A program made the position numbers and the translations under genes. This document shows, in pieces, positions 39,163 through 48,103 of a DNA stretch of 64,000 nucleotides. Every line of letters begins with the position of its first letter. Position 1 is the first letter of the stretch. Source of the stretch: Allostella vacuolata (GTDB taxonomy: Bacteria; Pseudomonadota; Alphaproteobacteria; ATCC43930; Allostellaceae); NCBI GenBank assembly GCA_006739055.1, contig AP019702.1:4427388-4491387 (forward strand). Direction: 5' to 3'. The notes under the pieces are model-generated. The model ran no database searches and was not told the DNA's origin. It was given only the letters and a program-made list of their open reading frames with translations.

Positions 39163-39996
39163 ATGGGGATGGCACTCGAATCCCGGCAGCTGTCGCTCAA
39201 CACCGCGACCGTCCGCGAACGCTGGAACCTGGCCCAGGCGATCGAGGGCTGCGCCCGCCACGGCATCGGCGGCATCTCGCCCTGGCGCGACAAGGTGGCG
39301 GAGCTGGGCCTGGCGGAATCCGCCCGGCACATCCGCGACGCCGGGCTGACGGTCACCGGCCTGTGCCGCGGCGGGCTCTTCCCCGCCCCGGACGCAGCCG
39401 GCCGCCAGGCGGCGATCGACGACAACAGGCGCGCGATCGAGGAAGCGGCAGCACTCCGGGCCGCGTGCCTGGTGCTGGTGGTGGGCGGCCTGCCGGCCGG
39501 CTCCAGGGACATCGCCGGCGCCCGCCGGATGGTCCAGGACGGCATCGCCGCCATCCTGCCCGATGCCCGGGCGGCGGGGGTGCCGATCGCGATCGAGCCG
39601 CTGCACCCGATGTACGCGGCCGACCGCGCCTGCGTGAACACGATCGACCAGGCGCTCGACCTGTGCGACGCGCTGGGCGAGGGAGTCGGGGTCGCCGTCG
39701 ACGTCTACCACACCTGGTGGGACCCGAACCTGGAGCGGGCGATCGACCGGGCGGGTGCCGCCCGCATCCTCGCCTTCCACATCTGCGACTGGCTGGTGCC
39801 GACCACCGACCTGCTGCTCGACCGCGGCATGCCGGGCGACGGGGTCATCGACATCCCGCGCATCCGCGGCATGGTGGAGCGCGCCGGCTTCACCGGCCTG
39901 CACGAGGTGGAGATCTTCTCGGCCGGCAACTGGTGGAAGCGCGACCCGGACGAGGTGCTGGCGATCTGCAAGGAGCGCCATCGCACCGTCTGCTGA
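39163..39996 (+). CDS. Sugar phosphate isomerase/epimerase-family TIM-barrel protein
   Basis: The 277-residue protein has the AP-endonuclease-2-type barrel: GIGGISPWRDKVAELGLAES, VLVVGGLPAGS, IEPLHPMYAADRACVN, VDVYHTWWDP and EVEIFSAGNWWKR. Glu and His residues in these strands are the usual metal ligands. It ends the catabolic operon, 7 bp after the DUF993 gene. An ATG six bases downstream (39169) is an alternative start. Confidence 0.88.
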   Translation: MGMALESRQLSLNTATVRERWNLAQAIEGCARHGIGGISPWRDKVAELGLAESARHIRDAGLTVTGLCRGGLFPAPDAAGRQAAIDDNRRAIEEAAALRAACLVLVVGGLPAGSRDIAGARRMVQDGIAAILPDARAAGVPIAIEPLHPMYAADRACVNTIDQALDLCDALGEGVGVAVDVYHTWWDPNLERAIDRAGAARILAFHICDWLVPTTDLLLDRGMPGDGVIDIPRIRGMVERAGFTGLHEVEIFSAGNWWKRDPDEVLAICKERHRTVC

Positions 39997-40017
39997 CCAA
40001 ACGGGGAGCCTGCCCGC

Positions 40018-40548
40018 ATGGCCAAGCTCGTCTTCGGAATGAACCAGTCCCTGGACGGCTACGTCGACCATGAGGGAATGCGGACGGGCCCCGCCCTCTT
40101 CCGTCACTGGACGGAGCATGTGCAGGGCCTGGCCGGCAGCGTCTACGGCCGCCGCATGTACGAGGTGATGCGCTACTGGGACGACGACCGCCCGGAGTGG
40201 AGCACGGACCAGCACGCCTTCGCGGCGGCGTGGCGACGGCAGCCGAAGTGGGTCGCATCGCGGACGCTGTGCTCGGTCGGCCCCAACGCCACGCTCGTCA
40301 CCGGCGACATAGGGACGGTGGTGCGGGACCTGAAGGCCCGCCTTGCCGGGGAGATCGCCGTCTCCGGGCCGGACCTGGCGCGAAGCCTTACCGACCTCGG
40401 CCTCGTCGACGAGTATCGGCTCTACCTCCACCCCTTCGTGCTGGGCGGCGGCACGCCCTTCTTCGCCGCCCCCCGGCCGCCGCTCCGCCTCGTGGCGAGC
40501 GAGCGGATCGGCGAGGAGACGATCCGGCTGACCTACGTTCCGGCCTGA
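40018..40548 (+). CDS. Dihydrofolate reductase-family (RibD C-terminal-like) protein
   Basis: The 176-residue protein has the fold of RibD C-terminal domains: KLVFGMNQSLDGYVDH, YGRRMYEVMRYWDDD, EIAVSGPDLARSLTDLGLVD and VLGGGTPFF. It probably binds NADPH, with an unknown substrate. It lies on the same strand after the catabolic operon, 21 bp from it, and could be its last gene. Confidence 0.88.
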   Translation: MAKLVFGMNQSLDGYVDHEGMRTGPALFRHWTEHVQGLAGSVYGRRMYEVMRYWDDDRPEWSTDQHAFAAAWRRQPKWVASRTLCSVGPNATLVTGDIGTVVRDLKARLAGEIAVSGPDLARSLTDLGLVDEYRLYLHPFVLGGGTPFFAAPRPPLRLVASERIGEETIRLTYVPA

Positions 40549-40564
40549 TCGCGGGTGCCGGCGG

Positions 40565-41404
40565 TCAGCGGCCGGCGCCCTCCCGATCATCGGCCAGGGA
40601 CACCAGCGTGCCCTCGCGCTCGGCCTTCATCCGCGTCGCCTCGGCCGCGAGCCTGGAATAGGAGCGGATGCTGAACGGGATGAAACCGACATAGACCAGC
40701 GCGATCGCCGCCAGCGTCAGCCACGGCTCGCTGACCGCGGCGGCGGCGACCACGCCCACGCCCAGGAGCAGGAGCGGCACCTGTGCTTGCGGCACCCTGG
40801 TCTTCTTGGCGGCGTAGGTCGGCACGCTGCTGATCATCAGCCCGGCGACGAACAGCAGCCAGATCGCGTTGAGCCACGCGTTGGCGAAGAACGCGTCCGG
40901 GAACTGCTGGGCCAGGATCATCGGCAGCAGCGCCAGCCCCGCCCCGGCCGGCGCCGGCACCCCGTTGAAGTAGTTGTAGGCCCAGGGCGGCATGTCCGGG
41001 TCGTTGAGCTTGGTGTTGAAGCGCGCGAGCCGCAGCGCGCAGCAGGTGATGTAGACCAGCGCCACGATCCAGCCGAACCCGGCGATGCCCTTCATCGCGA
41101 ACTGGTGTACCAGCATGCCCGGCACCAGGCCGAAGGCGATCACGTCGGACAGGGAATCGAGCTGCGCGCCGAAGCCGGACGTGCCGCCGATCAGGCGCGC
41201 GATGCGCCCGTCCAGGGCATCGAACACGGCCGCCAGGATGATCATGCCGACGGCATGGCCCCAGCGGCCCTCCAGCCCGAAGCGCAGCGCCGTGACGCCG
41301 GCCGACAGCGCCAGCACGGTCAGCGCGTTGGGGATGAGCCGGTTGATCGGCAGCGCCCGGAGGCGCCCCGGGTTGCGGCGGCGGAGACGGCTGTGCAGCT
41401 TCAT
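40565..41404 (-). CDS. pssA: CDP-diacylglycerol-serine O-phosphatidyltransferase
   Basis: The 279-residue membrane protein carries the CDP-alcohol phosphotransferase motif [20 protein letters not shown] followed by LDSLSD (D..DG..AR...G...D...D). It makes phosphatidylserine from CDP-diacylglycerol and serine. Its ATG overlaps the psd stop by four bases, so the two enzymes of phosphatidylethanolamine synthesis are made together. A short cytosolic tail ends [11 protein letters not shown]. Confidence 0.93.
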   Translation of the reverse strand: MKLHSRLRRRNPGRLRALPINRLIPNALTVLALSAGVTALRFGLEGRWGHAVGMIILAAVFDALDGRIARLIGGTSGFGAQLDSLSDVIAFGLVPGMLVHQFAMKGIAGFGWIVALVYITCCALRLARFNTKLNDPDMPPWAYNYFNGVPAPAGAGLALLPMILAQQFPDAFFANAWLNAIWLLFVAGLMISSVPTYAAKKTRVPQAQVPLLLLGVGVVAAAAVSEPWLTLAAIALVYVGFIPFSIRSYSRLAAEATRMKAEREGTLVSLADDREGAGR

Positions 41405-42087
41405 CGCAATACCCCTCGCCGCGGCGGCTCCACGGCGGTCAGATCGGCCAGGACGGTTTCGCCGGCGACGGCACGCTGGCCCTCGGCGGCGAGCGGCGCC
41501 ACGCCGTCCGGCAGGTAGACGTCGACCCGGCTGCCGAAGCGGATCATGCCGAAGCGCTCGCCGGTCGGCAGGTATTCGCCCTGCCGGGCCCAGCACTTGA
41601 TGCGCCGCGCGACCAGGCCCGCGATCTGCACCACCGCCATCTCGCGCCCGTCGGCCAGCACCAGCCGCAGGGCCATGCGCTCGTTCTCCAGGCTCGCCTT
41701 GTCGAGCGAGGCGTCGAAGAACTTGCCCTTGCGATAGGCGGTGCGGGCGATGGTGGCGGCGATCGGCATGCGGTTCACATGGACGTCCAGCACGTCCATG
41801 AAGATGCTGATGCGCGGCATCGGCAGCTCGCCCATGCCGAGTTCGGGCGGCGGCACCGCCGGCTCGACCAGCTGGACCATGCCGTCGGCCGGGCTGACCA
41901 CCAGCCCCTCGCGGTCCGGCACGGTGCGGGCCGGGTCACGGAAGAAGTAGGCGCACCAGGCGGTCGCGATCAGGCCGAGCCAGCCGAGCGGCTGCCACAG
42001 CAGCGCCAGCCCCGCGGCGACGATGGCGAAGACCGCGACGAAGGGCCAGCCTTCGCGGTGGATCGGGGCGAGGTAGCGGGGGCGCAT
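41401..42087 (-). CDS. psd: Phosphatidylserine decarboxylase proenzyme
   Basis: The 228-residue protein has two N-terminal membrane segments ([16 protein letters not shown] and [15 protein letters not shown]). The conserved core includes [37 protein letters not shown] and [13 protein letters not shown]. Self-cleavage between Gly185 and Ser186 should create the pyruvoyl cofactor; the FGS form is the variant of the LGST motif. It converts phosphatidylserine to phosphatidylethanolamine. Confidence 0.93.
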   Translation of the reverse strand: MRPRYLAPIHREGWPFVAVFAIVAAGLALLWQPLGWLGLIATAWCAYFFRDPARTVPDREGLVVSPADGMVQLVEPAVPPPELGMGELPMPRISIFMDVLDVHVNRMPIAATIARTAYRKGKFFDASLDKASLENERMALRLVLADGREMAVVQIAGLVARRIKCWARQGEYLPTGERFGMIRFGSRVDVYLPDGVAPLAAEGQRAVAGETVLADLTAVEPPRRGVLR

Positions 42088-42296
42088 GGCAGGTTGGCCT
42101 GTCGGTCCTGGAGACGGTCTATTCCTGGAGAGCGGGCACGAGGGAGACCAGCATCGCCAACCCCCGATGTAGCGCGGGATTCCACTCGCATCAACGCCGG
42201 CGAGGGGTCGGGCGTTGCCGCGGCAGGCGGATGACCCACTTGCATGCCTCGGACGTCTGCCAGCCGGGGACAGGGAACCTGCGCGCTGGCCATCCG

Positions 42297-42399
42297 CCAA
42301 AGCGCCCCTCGACTACGCTGGGGGTGAGGAGCTTTCCTTTTTCCACGAGCGTTCGTGCAAAGGGGCCCCTCCCTCATTCCGAGCGAAGTCGAGGAACGC
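42297..42399. repeat. REP-like inverted pair, related to the 23.7-kb cluster
   Basis: The left arm at 42297-42330 (CCAAAGCGCCCCTCGACTAC, continuing CGCTGGGGGTGAGGA) and the right arm at 42372-42399 (CCTCATTCCGAGCGAAGTCG, continuing AGGAACGC) are inverted relatives of units 2 and 4 at 23.8-23.97 kb. The sequence inside the left arm (GAGG-A..TTTCC..TTCCAC) also resembles that inside unit 2, so the whole element is related. It is in the 412-bp gap between psd and the PhnB-like gene, which contains no other feature I can support. Confidence 0.75.
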
Positions 42400-42499
42400 A
42401 AGAACCGTCGGGCCCGGATGTTTTTCTGTCCGGCCGTGTCGGCTCCCTCCCCGGCCCGACGTCCTGGGTGAGAACCGCCCCAACGCGAAAGGACACCTC

Positions 42500-42973
42500 A
42501 TGGCCAAGAACACGATCTGCCTCTGGTTCGACAAGGATGCCGAGGCCGCCGCCCGCTTCTATGCCGAGCTGTTCCCCGACAGCGCGGTGCACGCCGTCCA
42601 CCGCGCGCCCGGCGACTACCCGTCGGGCAGGAAGGGCGACGTGCTGACGGTCGACTTCACGGTCGCCGGCGTCGCCTGCATGGGCCTGAACGGCGGGCCG
42701 GCGTTCCGCCACAGCGAGGCCTTCTCGTTCCAGATCGCCACCGACGACCAGGCGGAGACCGACCGCTACTGGGGCGCCATCGTCGGCAATGGCGGCCAGG
42801 AGAGCGCGTGCGGCTGGTGCAAGGACAAGTGGGGCATCTCGTGGCAGATCACGCCGCGCGTGCTGACCGAGGCGATGGCGGCCGGCGGCGAGGAGGCGCA
42901 GCGGGCGTTCGCGGCGATGATGGAGATGAAGAAGATCGACGTCGCGAAGATCGAGGCGGCGCGGCGCGGCTGA
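42500..42973 (+). CDS. PhnB-like VOC family protein
   Basis: The 157-residue protein has the PhnB layout: NTICLWFDKDAEAAARFYAE, FSFQIATDDQAETDRYW, and CGWCKDKWGISWQITPR near the C-terminus. Proteins of this type were labelled 3-demethylubiquinone methyltransferase-like, but they are metal-binding VOC proteins of unknown reaction. The gene is convergent with the IclR gene, five bases apart. Confidence 0.85.
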   Translation: MAKNTICLWFDKDAEAAARFYAELFPDSAVHAVHRAPGDYPSGRKGDVLTVDFTVAGVACMGLNGGPAFRHSEAFSFQIATDDQAETDRYWGAIVGNGGQESACGWCKDKWGISWQITPRVLTEAMAAGGEEAQRAFAAMMEMKKIDVAKIEAARRG

Positions 42974-42977
42974 CGCG

Positions 42978-43802
42978 CTACGCCGCCAGATAGCGCGCGA
43001 TCGCCTCTCGCATCATGGCCGCGATCCGCGCCTCGTCGCTGCGGAAGCGGTCGAGCAGGCCGGAAATGGCGACCGCCAGCGGGCGGTGGTGACGGTCGAC
43101 CCGGCCCGGCAGCGGCATGGCGATCGACCCCGCCCCGGCGGTGACCAGCCCCTGCGAGAAGAAGTAGCCGGCCCGGCGCAGGCTCTCCAGGTTGCCGCGC
43201 ACCGCCCGGACATCGATCGGCCCGTCCGGCCCCGGCACCTCGACATTGGTCCGGCGGACCAGCGCGGCCACCGCGTCGTCCGCCTCTTCGGCCAGCAGGG
43301 CGGTGCCCGTCGCCGACCACACCAGCAGGCGCCGCGCGCCCTGCGGGATGTGGAAGCGCAGGCTCGCCTGCGACTGGATGACGTGGATGTACTGCGCATA
43401 GATGCCGTTGCGCGCCGCCAGGATGACCGTGCCCTCGGTCCGCCCGGACAGGTCCTGGAGCATGCGCACGAGGCTGCCGTCGCGCACCGGCCCGGCATCG
43501 AGCCAGGTGCCGAGCAGGGCGACGCGCGTCGTCGGCAGGTAGGTGCGGCTGGCGGCGTCGTAGTCGAGATAGCCGAGCCGCGTCAGGCTCTGCAGCAGGA
43601 CCGAGGTCGAGGATTGCGGATAGGCCAGCCGCTCGGCCACCTCCGACACGCGGGCCTCGCGCTGTACCTCGTCGAAGAATTCCAGGATCGCCAGGACTCG
43701 CGCGGCCGACTTCACCGTGGCGCCGTCGCCCTCGGCCACACGGGCGACGGGTCGAACCTCGTCGGATGGGTCACCCCGGGATGGTGGCGGGCGCGTCGGC
43801 AT
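42978..43802 (-). CDS. IclR-family transcriptional regulator
   Basis: The 274-residue protein has an N-terminal winged helix (TVKSAARVLAILEFFDEVQR, VSEVAERLAYPQSSTSVLLQ, SLTRLGYLDYD) and the IclR effector domain (GTVILAARNGIYAQYIHVIQ, RRLLVWSATGTALLAE, SIAMPLPGRVDRHHRPLAVA). It is divergent from a CoA-transferase operon, which it likely controls through the palindrome at 43813-43826. Confidence 0.92.
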   Translation of the reverse strand: MPTRPPPSRGDPSDEVRPVARVAEGDGATVKSAARVLAILEFFDEVQREARVSEVAERLAYPQSSTSVLLQSLTRLGYLDYDAASRTYLPTTRVALLGTWLDAGPVRDGSLVRMLQDLSGRTEGTVILAARNGIYAQYIHVIQSQASLRFHIPQGARRLLVWSATGTALLAEEADDAVAALVRRTNVEVPGPDGPIDVRAVRGNLESLRRAGYFFSQGLVTAGAGSIAMPLPGRVDRHHRPLAVAISGLLDRFRSDEARIAAMMREAIARYLAA

Positions 43803-43812
43803 GGCGATTTCT

Positions 43813-43826
43813 ATCATATATGTGAT
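43813..43826. promoter_or_regulatory. Candidate IclR operator
   Basis: ATCATATATGTGAT is palindromic at 12 of 14 positions and is one of few AT-rich stretches here. It is 11 bp upstream of the IclR ATG. Copies of GATTTC lie at both sides (43806-43811 and 43824-43829) and again near 43843. Assignment to IclR is by position only. Confidence 0.35.
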
Positions 43827-43940
43827 TTCTCGCATCGCATGCATGATTTCGGGTTGTTGGCCACCCTGCCCCGGGCGTGAACTGTCGGGAAATCGAAGCG
43901 GGCGCCGACCGAGCCCCGCCTGCCCGGAGGAAGCCGCCCG

Positions 43941-45200
43941 ATGCCCGACGACGCCGCGGACCCGAAGCGCCGGCCGCGCGACACCAGCCTTGCCGACGGG
44001 CCGCTCGGCGGCATCCGCGTCGTCGACCTGACCAGCGTCATCATGGGGCCGTTCGCCACCCATATCCTGGCCGACCTGGGCGCCGACGTGATCAAGGTGG
44101 AGGCGCCGGAGGGCGATTCGCTGCGCCACTACCGGCCGCTGCGCAGCCCGGGGATGGCCGGCAACATCCTCAACCTGCACCGCAACAAGCGCAGCATCGT
44201 GCTCGACCTGAAGCGGCCGGCCGGGCGGACCGCGCTCGACCGGCTCATCCAGACGGCGGACGTCTTCGTCCACGCGCTCCGCCCCGGGACGATCGGCCGG
44301 CTCGGCTACGGCTACGAGCGGGTGCGGGAGCTGGCGCCCGACATCGTCTATTGCGGCGCCTACGGCTTCGGCGCGGACGGGCCCTACGCGGAGAAGGCCG
44401 CCTATGACGACCTGATCCAGGCCGCCTCCGGCCTGGCCGACCTGCAGGCCCGCGTCTCGGGCGAACCCGGCTACGCGCCCACCGTCGTCTGCGACAAGCT
44501 GGCGGGCCAGGCGATCGCGGCAGCGGTGATGGCGGGCCTGCTGCAGCGCGAGCGCGGCGGCGGCGGCCAGGCGATCGAGGTGCCGATGCTGGAGACGGCG
44601 ATCGAGTTCAACCTGGTCGAGCACATGTTCGGCTTCGCCTTCGAGCCGCCGCTCGACCGGGCCGGGTTCCCGCGCGTCCTGAACGCCCAGCGCCGGCCCT
44701 ACCGCACGGCCGACGGCTGGGCCTGCATCCTGCCCTATTCCGACCGCAACTGGACGGACTTCTACGTCTTCACCGGCCGCACGGAGTTCGCCGACGACGC
44801 GCGCTTCCGCACCCTGCCCGACCGGGTCGCCAACATCGGCGTCCTCTACGGCCTGATCATCGAGGAAGCGCCGAACCACACGACCGCCGAATGGGTCGCC
44901 TTCTGCGACCGGGTCAGCATCCCCTGCATGCCGGTCCTGGCGCTGGACGACCTGCCCGACGACCCGCACGTCAAGGCGGTCGGGCTGTTCCAGGCGGCCG
45001 AGCACCCGACCGAGGGCGCCTACCGGGCGCTGCGGCGACCGGTCAACTACAGCGCCGCGCCCTTCCGCATCCGCCGCCACGCCCCACGGCTCGGCCAGCA
45101 TACGGCCGAGATCCTGGCCGAACTCGGCCTCGACCCGACCGAATCCCAACCCGACGCCGGACAACGGCGCAACGCACCCGAAACCGGAGGAACCCCATGA
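43941..45200 (+). CDS. Type III CoA-transferase (CaiB/BaiF family)
   Basis: The 419-residue protein has the family fold: GPLGGIRVVDLTSVIMGPFA, ADLGADVIKVEAPEGDS, NKRSIVLDLKRPAGR and the active-site aspartate region KAAYDDLIQAASG. It moves CoA between carboxylic acids. Its stop overlaps the start of a branched-chain-type binding protein, so transfer and uptake of an acid are probably coupled. The substrate is unknown. Confidence 0.92.
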   Translation: MPDDAADPKRRPRDTSLADGPLGGIRVVDLTSVIMGPFATHILADLGADVIKVEAPEGDSLRHYRPLRSPGMAGNILNLHRNKRSIVLDLKRPAGRTALDRLIQTADVFVHALRPGTIGRLGYGYERVRELAPDIVYCGAYGFGADGPYAEKAAYDDLIQAASGLADLQARVSGEPGYAPTVVCDKLAGQAIAAAVMAGLLQRERGGGGQAIEVPMLETAIEFNLVEHMFGFAFEPPLDRAGFPRVLNAQRRPYRTADGWACILPYSDRNWTDFYVFTGRTEFADDARFRTLPDRVANIGVLYGLIIEEAPNHTTAEWVAFCDRVSIPCMPVLALDDLPDDPHVKAVGLFQAAEHPTEGAYRALRRPVNYSAAPFRIRRHAPRLGQHTAEILAELGLDPTESQPDAGQRRNAPETGGTP

Positions 45201-46408
45201 AGACCGTTCCGCTCGCCGCAGGGATCGCCGCCTGCCTCTACGCCGGCGCGGCCGCCGCCGACATCTCCGGCGGCGCCGTCCGCCTCGGCGTGCTCAACGA
45301 CCAGTCCGGCATCTATGCCGATTTCGGCGGCCGCGGCTCGGTGGTCGCCGCCCAGATGGCGGTCGATGATTTCGGCGGCAAGGTGCTGGGCAAGCCGATC
45401 GAGATCCTGTCGGCCGACCACCAGAACAAGCCCGACATCGCCTCGGTGATCGCCCGCGACTGGATGGACACCAAGGGCGTCGACGCGATCCTGGAACTGA
45501 CCACCTCGGCGGTGGCACTGGCGGTGCAGGAGGTGGCCAAGGCCAAGGACCGGGCGATGCTGGTGACCTCGGCGTCGAGCGCCGACCTGACCGGCAAGTC
45601 CTGCACCAGGATCACCGTGCACTGGGGCTTCGACAGCTACGGCATCTCCTCGGTCGCGACCAAGGCGACGGTGGCGGCGGGCGGCGACAGCTGGTTCTTC
45701 ATCACCGGCGACAATGCCGGCAGCCACGCCCAGGAGGCCCAGGCGCGGTATTTCCTGAAGGAGGCCGACGCCAAGGTCCTGGGCGGGGTGCGCCACCCGC
45801 TCGGCACCGCCGACTTCGCGTCCTACCTGCTGCAGGCGCAGGCGTCGAAGGCCAAGGCGATCGCGCTCGCCAACGCCGGCGGCGACACCATCAATGCGCT
45901 GAAGCAGGCGGGCGAGTTCGGCATCACCCAGGGCGGCCAGGCCGTCGTGCCGATGCTGATGTACATCAGCGACATCCATTCCCTCGGCCTGGCGACCGCC
46001 CAGGGGCTGAAGTTCGCCACCCCCTTCTACTGGGACCGCACCGACGAGACCCGCGCCTGGAGCCGCCGCTTCATGGAGCGTCATGGCGGCCGGGCGCCGA
46101 CCATGGTCCATGCCGGTGTCTACACGATGGTGACGCACTATCTGAAGGCGGTGGCCGCTGGCAACACGGATGCCGGCGAGGCGACGGTCGCCCGGATGAA
46201 GCAGATCCCGGTCGACGACCCGCTCTACAAGAACGTCCGCATCCGCGAGGACGGCCGCAGCCTCAACGAGATGCATCTGGTGGAGGTGAAGACCCCGGCG
46301 GAATCGAAGGGACCGTGGGACTACTACAAGGTCCTGGCGACCGTCCCCGGGGCCGATGCGTTCCGCCCGCTGAAGCAGGGCGGCTGCCCGTTCGTGAAGG
46401 CGGACTGA
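45197..46408 (+). CDS. ABC transporter substrate-binding protein (branched-chain amino acid-type)
   Basis: The 403-residue protein has a signal peptide (MKTVPLAAGIAACLYAGAAA) and the Peripla_BP_6 fold: VRLGVLNDQSGIYADFGGRG, EILSADHQNKPDIAS and WFFITGDNAGSHAQEAQARY. It starts inside the CoA-transferase stop. No permease or ATPase is adjacent, so transport partners are elsewhere. Likely ligands are carboxylic or aromatic acids. Confidence 0.9.
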   Translation: MKTVPLAAGIAACLYAGAAAADISGGAVRLGVLNDQSGIYADFGGRGSVVAAQMAVDDFGGKVLGKPIEILSADHQNKPDIASVIARDWMDTKGVDAILELTTSAVALAVQEVAKAKDRAMLVTSASSADLTGKSCTRITVHWGFDSYGISSVATKATVAAGGDSWFFITGDNAGSHAQEAQARYFLKEADAKVLGGVRHPLGTADFASYLLQAQASKAKAIALANAGGDTINALKQAGEFGITQGGQAVVPMLMYISDIHSLGLATAQGLKFATPFYWDRTDETRAWSRRFMERHGGRAPTMVHAGVYTMVTHYLKAVAAGNTDAGEATVARMKQIPVDDPLYKNVRIREDGRSLNEMHLVEVKTPAESKGPWDYYKVLATVPGADAFRPLKQGGCPFVKAD

Positions 46409-46455
46409 CCCCGGGCCCAAGCCGGAACCCGAACCAGAACCGCAAGGAGGAACCG

Positions 46456-47355
46456 ATGAAGCCCGAAGACGTGCGGAAGCACCCGCCCCTGGTGCTGACC
46501 GAGGCCCAGCGCGAATCCTATTTCGAGAACGGCTACCTGGTCGTGCCGGACTACGTGCCGGCGGCGTGGCTGGCGCGCCTCAACGCCGCCACCGCCGAGT
46601 TGCTCGACCGCAGCCGGTCCGTGTCGTGCTCGGACGACGTGTTCACGCTGGAGGAGGGCCACTCCGCCCTCGACCCGCGCCTGCACCGGGTGACCAGCCC
46701 GCAGGACCAGCACCCGGCCTTCTGGGAGTTCATGTGCGATCCCGTCATGACCGACCTCGCCGCCGACGTGGTCGGGCCGGACGTGCGCTTCCACCACGCC
46801 AAGCTGAACGTGAAGTCGGGCCAGGGCAGCCGCGGCTTCAAGTGGCACCAGGACATCCAGGCCTGGCCGCACACCGACTACAGCCCGGTCTCGATCGGCA
46901 TCTACCTGGAGGGCTGCGGGCCCGACCAGGGGCCGCTGTCGTTCGCCCGCGGCACCCACAAGGGGCCACTCTACAGCATGTATGACGACAGCGGCGCCTT
47001 CGTCGTGCGCATCCGCGACGAGGACCTGGCCTGGATGACCGAGCGCGACATCGACGCGCCGACCGGCGGGCCCGGCACCACCATCCTGCTCAACTGCCGC
47101 ACCGTGCACGGCTCGACGCCCAACCGCTCCGCCCGGCCGCGGCCGCTGCTGCTGCCGGTCTATTCCTCGGCCGATTCGCTGGCCTACACGCCGAGCCCGA
47201 TCACCAGCCCGCACCAGGGCGACCTGGTGCGCGGCCAGCCGGCGAAGTTCGCCAGCTTCGACACGAGGCCGTGCGAGCTGCCGCCCGACTGGCGCGGCGG
47301 CTACCGCACCGCCTGGACCTACCAGAAGGAGGAGGAGGCGCGGCGGTCGATGTAA
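46456..47355 (+). CDS. Phytanoyl-CoA dioxygenase-family oxygenase
   Basis: The 299-residue protein has the metal-binding WHQDIQAWPHTDYSP (His131, Asp133), the distal TVHGSTPNRS and a TxxxG-type fold. AAGGAGG precedes the ATG at 46456, 47 bp after the binding-protein gene, so it is likely in the same operon. It is a second member of this oxygenase family in the window, again beside a transport binding protein. Confidence 0.88.
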   Translation: MKPEDVRKHPPLVLTEAQRESYFENGYLVVPDYVPAAWLARLNAATAELLDRSRSVSCSDDVFTLEEGHSALDPRLHRVTSPQDQHPAFWEFMCDPVMTDLAADVVGPDVRFHHAKLNVKSGQGSRGFKWHQDIQAWPHTDYSPVSIGIYLEGCGPDQGPLSFARGTHKGPLYSMYDDSGAFVVRIRDEDLAWMTERDIDAPTGGPGTTILLNCRTVHGSTPNRSARPRPLLLPVYSSADSLAYTPSPITSPHQGDLVRGQPAKFASFDTRPCELPPDWRGGYRTAWTYQKEEEARRSM

Positions 47356-47379
47356 GCCCACCCCGCCGGGGCGGCGCGC

Positions 47380-47937
47380 TCAGCCGGTATCGAGCTCGCT
47401 GTCCCAGTAGAGGAAGTCGCGCCAGCTCTCATGCAGGTAGTTGGGCGGGAAGGACCGCCCATGCTCCTGCAGCAGGTGGGTGGTGGGCTGCCGGGCGCGG
47501 ACCAGCGGCCACATCCCGCATTCCCGCGGCAGCCGGCTGCCCTTCAGCAGGTTGCAGCTGCCGCAGGCGGTGACGACGTTGTCCCACGTCGTCCGGCCGC
47601 CGCGGGAGCGCGGGATGACGTGGTCGAAGGTCAGCTCGTGGGTCGGGAACGGCTCGCCGCAATACTGGCAGTGGAAGCGGTCGCGCAGGAACACGTTGAA
47701 CCGGGTGAAGGCCGGGCGGCGCTCGGTCGGCACGAACTCCTTGAGCGCGATCACGCTCGGCAGCCGCATCTCGAAATTGGGCGAGCGGATCGTCCGCTCG
47801 TACTGCGAGACGATGTTGACGCGGTCGAGGAACACCGCCTTCACCGCGTCCTGCCAGGACCACAGCGACAAGGGAAAATAGCTGAGCGGACGGAAATCCG
47901 CGTTCAGCACCAGAGCATGACACGCTTCTATCGACAC
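47380..47937 (-). CDS. HNH endonuclease
   Basis: The 185-residue protein has a Cys-containing HNH: FHCQYCGEPFPTHELTFDHV, IPRSRGGRTTWDNVVTACGS, CNLLKGSRL. The N-terminus (ALVLNADFRPLSYFPLSLWS) is characteristic of a widely conserved alphaproteobacterial chromosomal HNH protein of unknown role. It is convergent with the dioxygenase gene and is not near phage genes. Confidence 0.9.
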   Translation of the reverse strand: MSIEACHALVLNADFRPLSYFPLSLWSWQDAVKAVFLDRVNIVSQYERTIRSPNFEMRLPSVIALKEFVPTERRPAFTRFNVFLRDRFHCQYCGEPFPTHELTFDHVIPRSRGGRTTWDNVVTACGSCNLLKGSRLPRECGMWPLVRARQPTTHLLQEHGRSFPPNYLHESWRDFLYWDSELDTG

Positions 47938-48103
47938 GGGATCGGTTTCCCTCCCTGTCGGGCCGATGGGCGGCCGGCGGCCACCTCCTGGCGCCCCTTA
48001 GCATGCAGATCGTGACAGACTGATAACGGAACCTCGACCGCAGGACAACTCGCGCCGGTACGATGCCGGAATGGCCGGCCTCGATCGGCAGGCCAGCCCG
48101 GGG

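Noticed and set aside
47380-47937. HNH endonuclease considered as part of a mobile or defence element
   Set aside because: It is a conserved chromosomal type, with housekeeping neighbours and no phage or restriction genes nearby.
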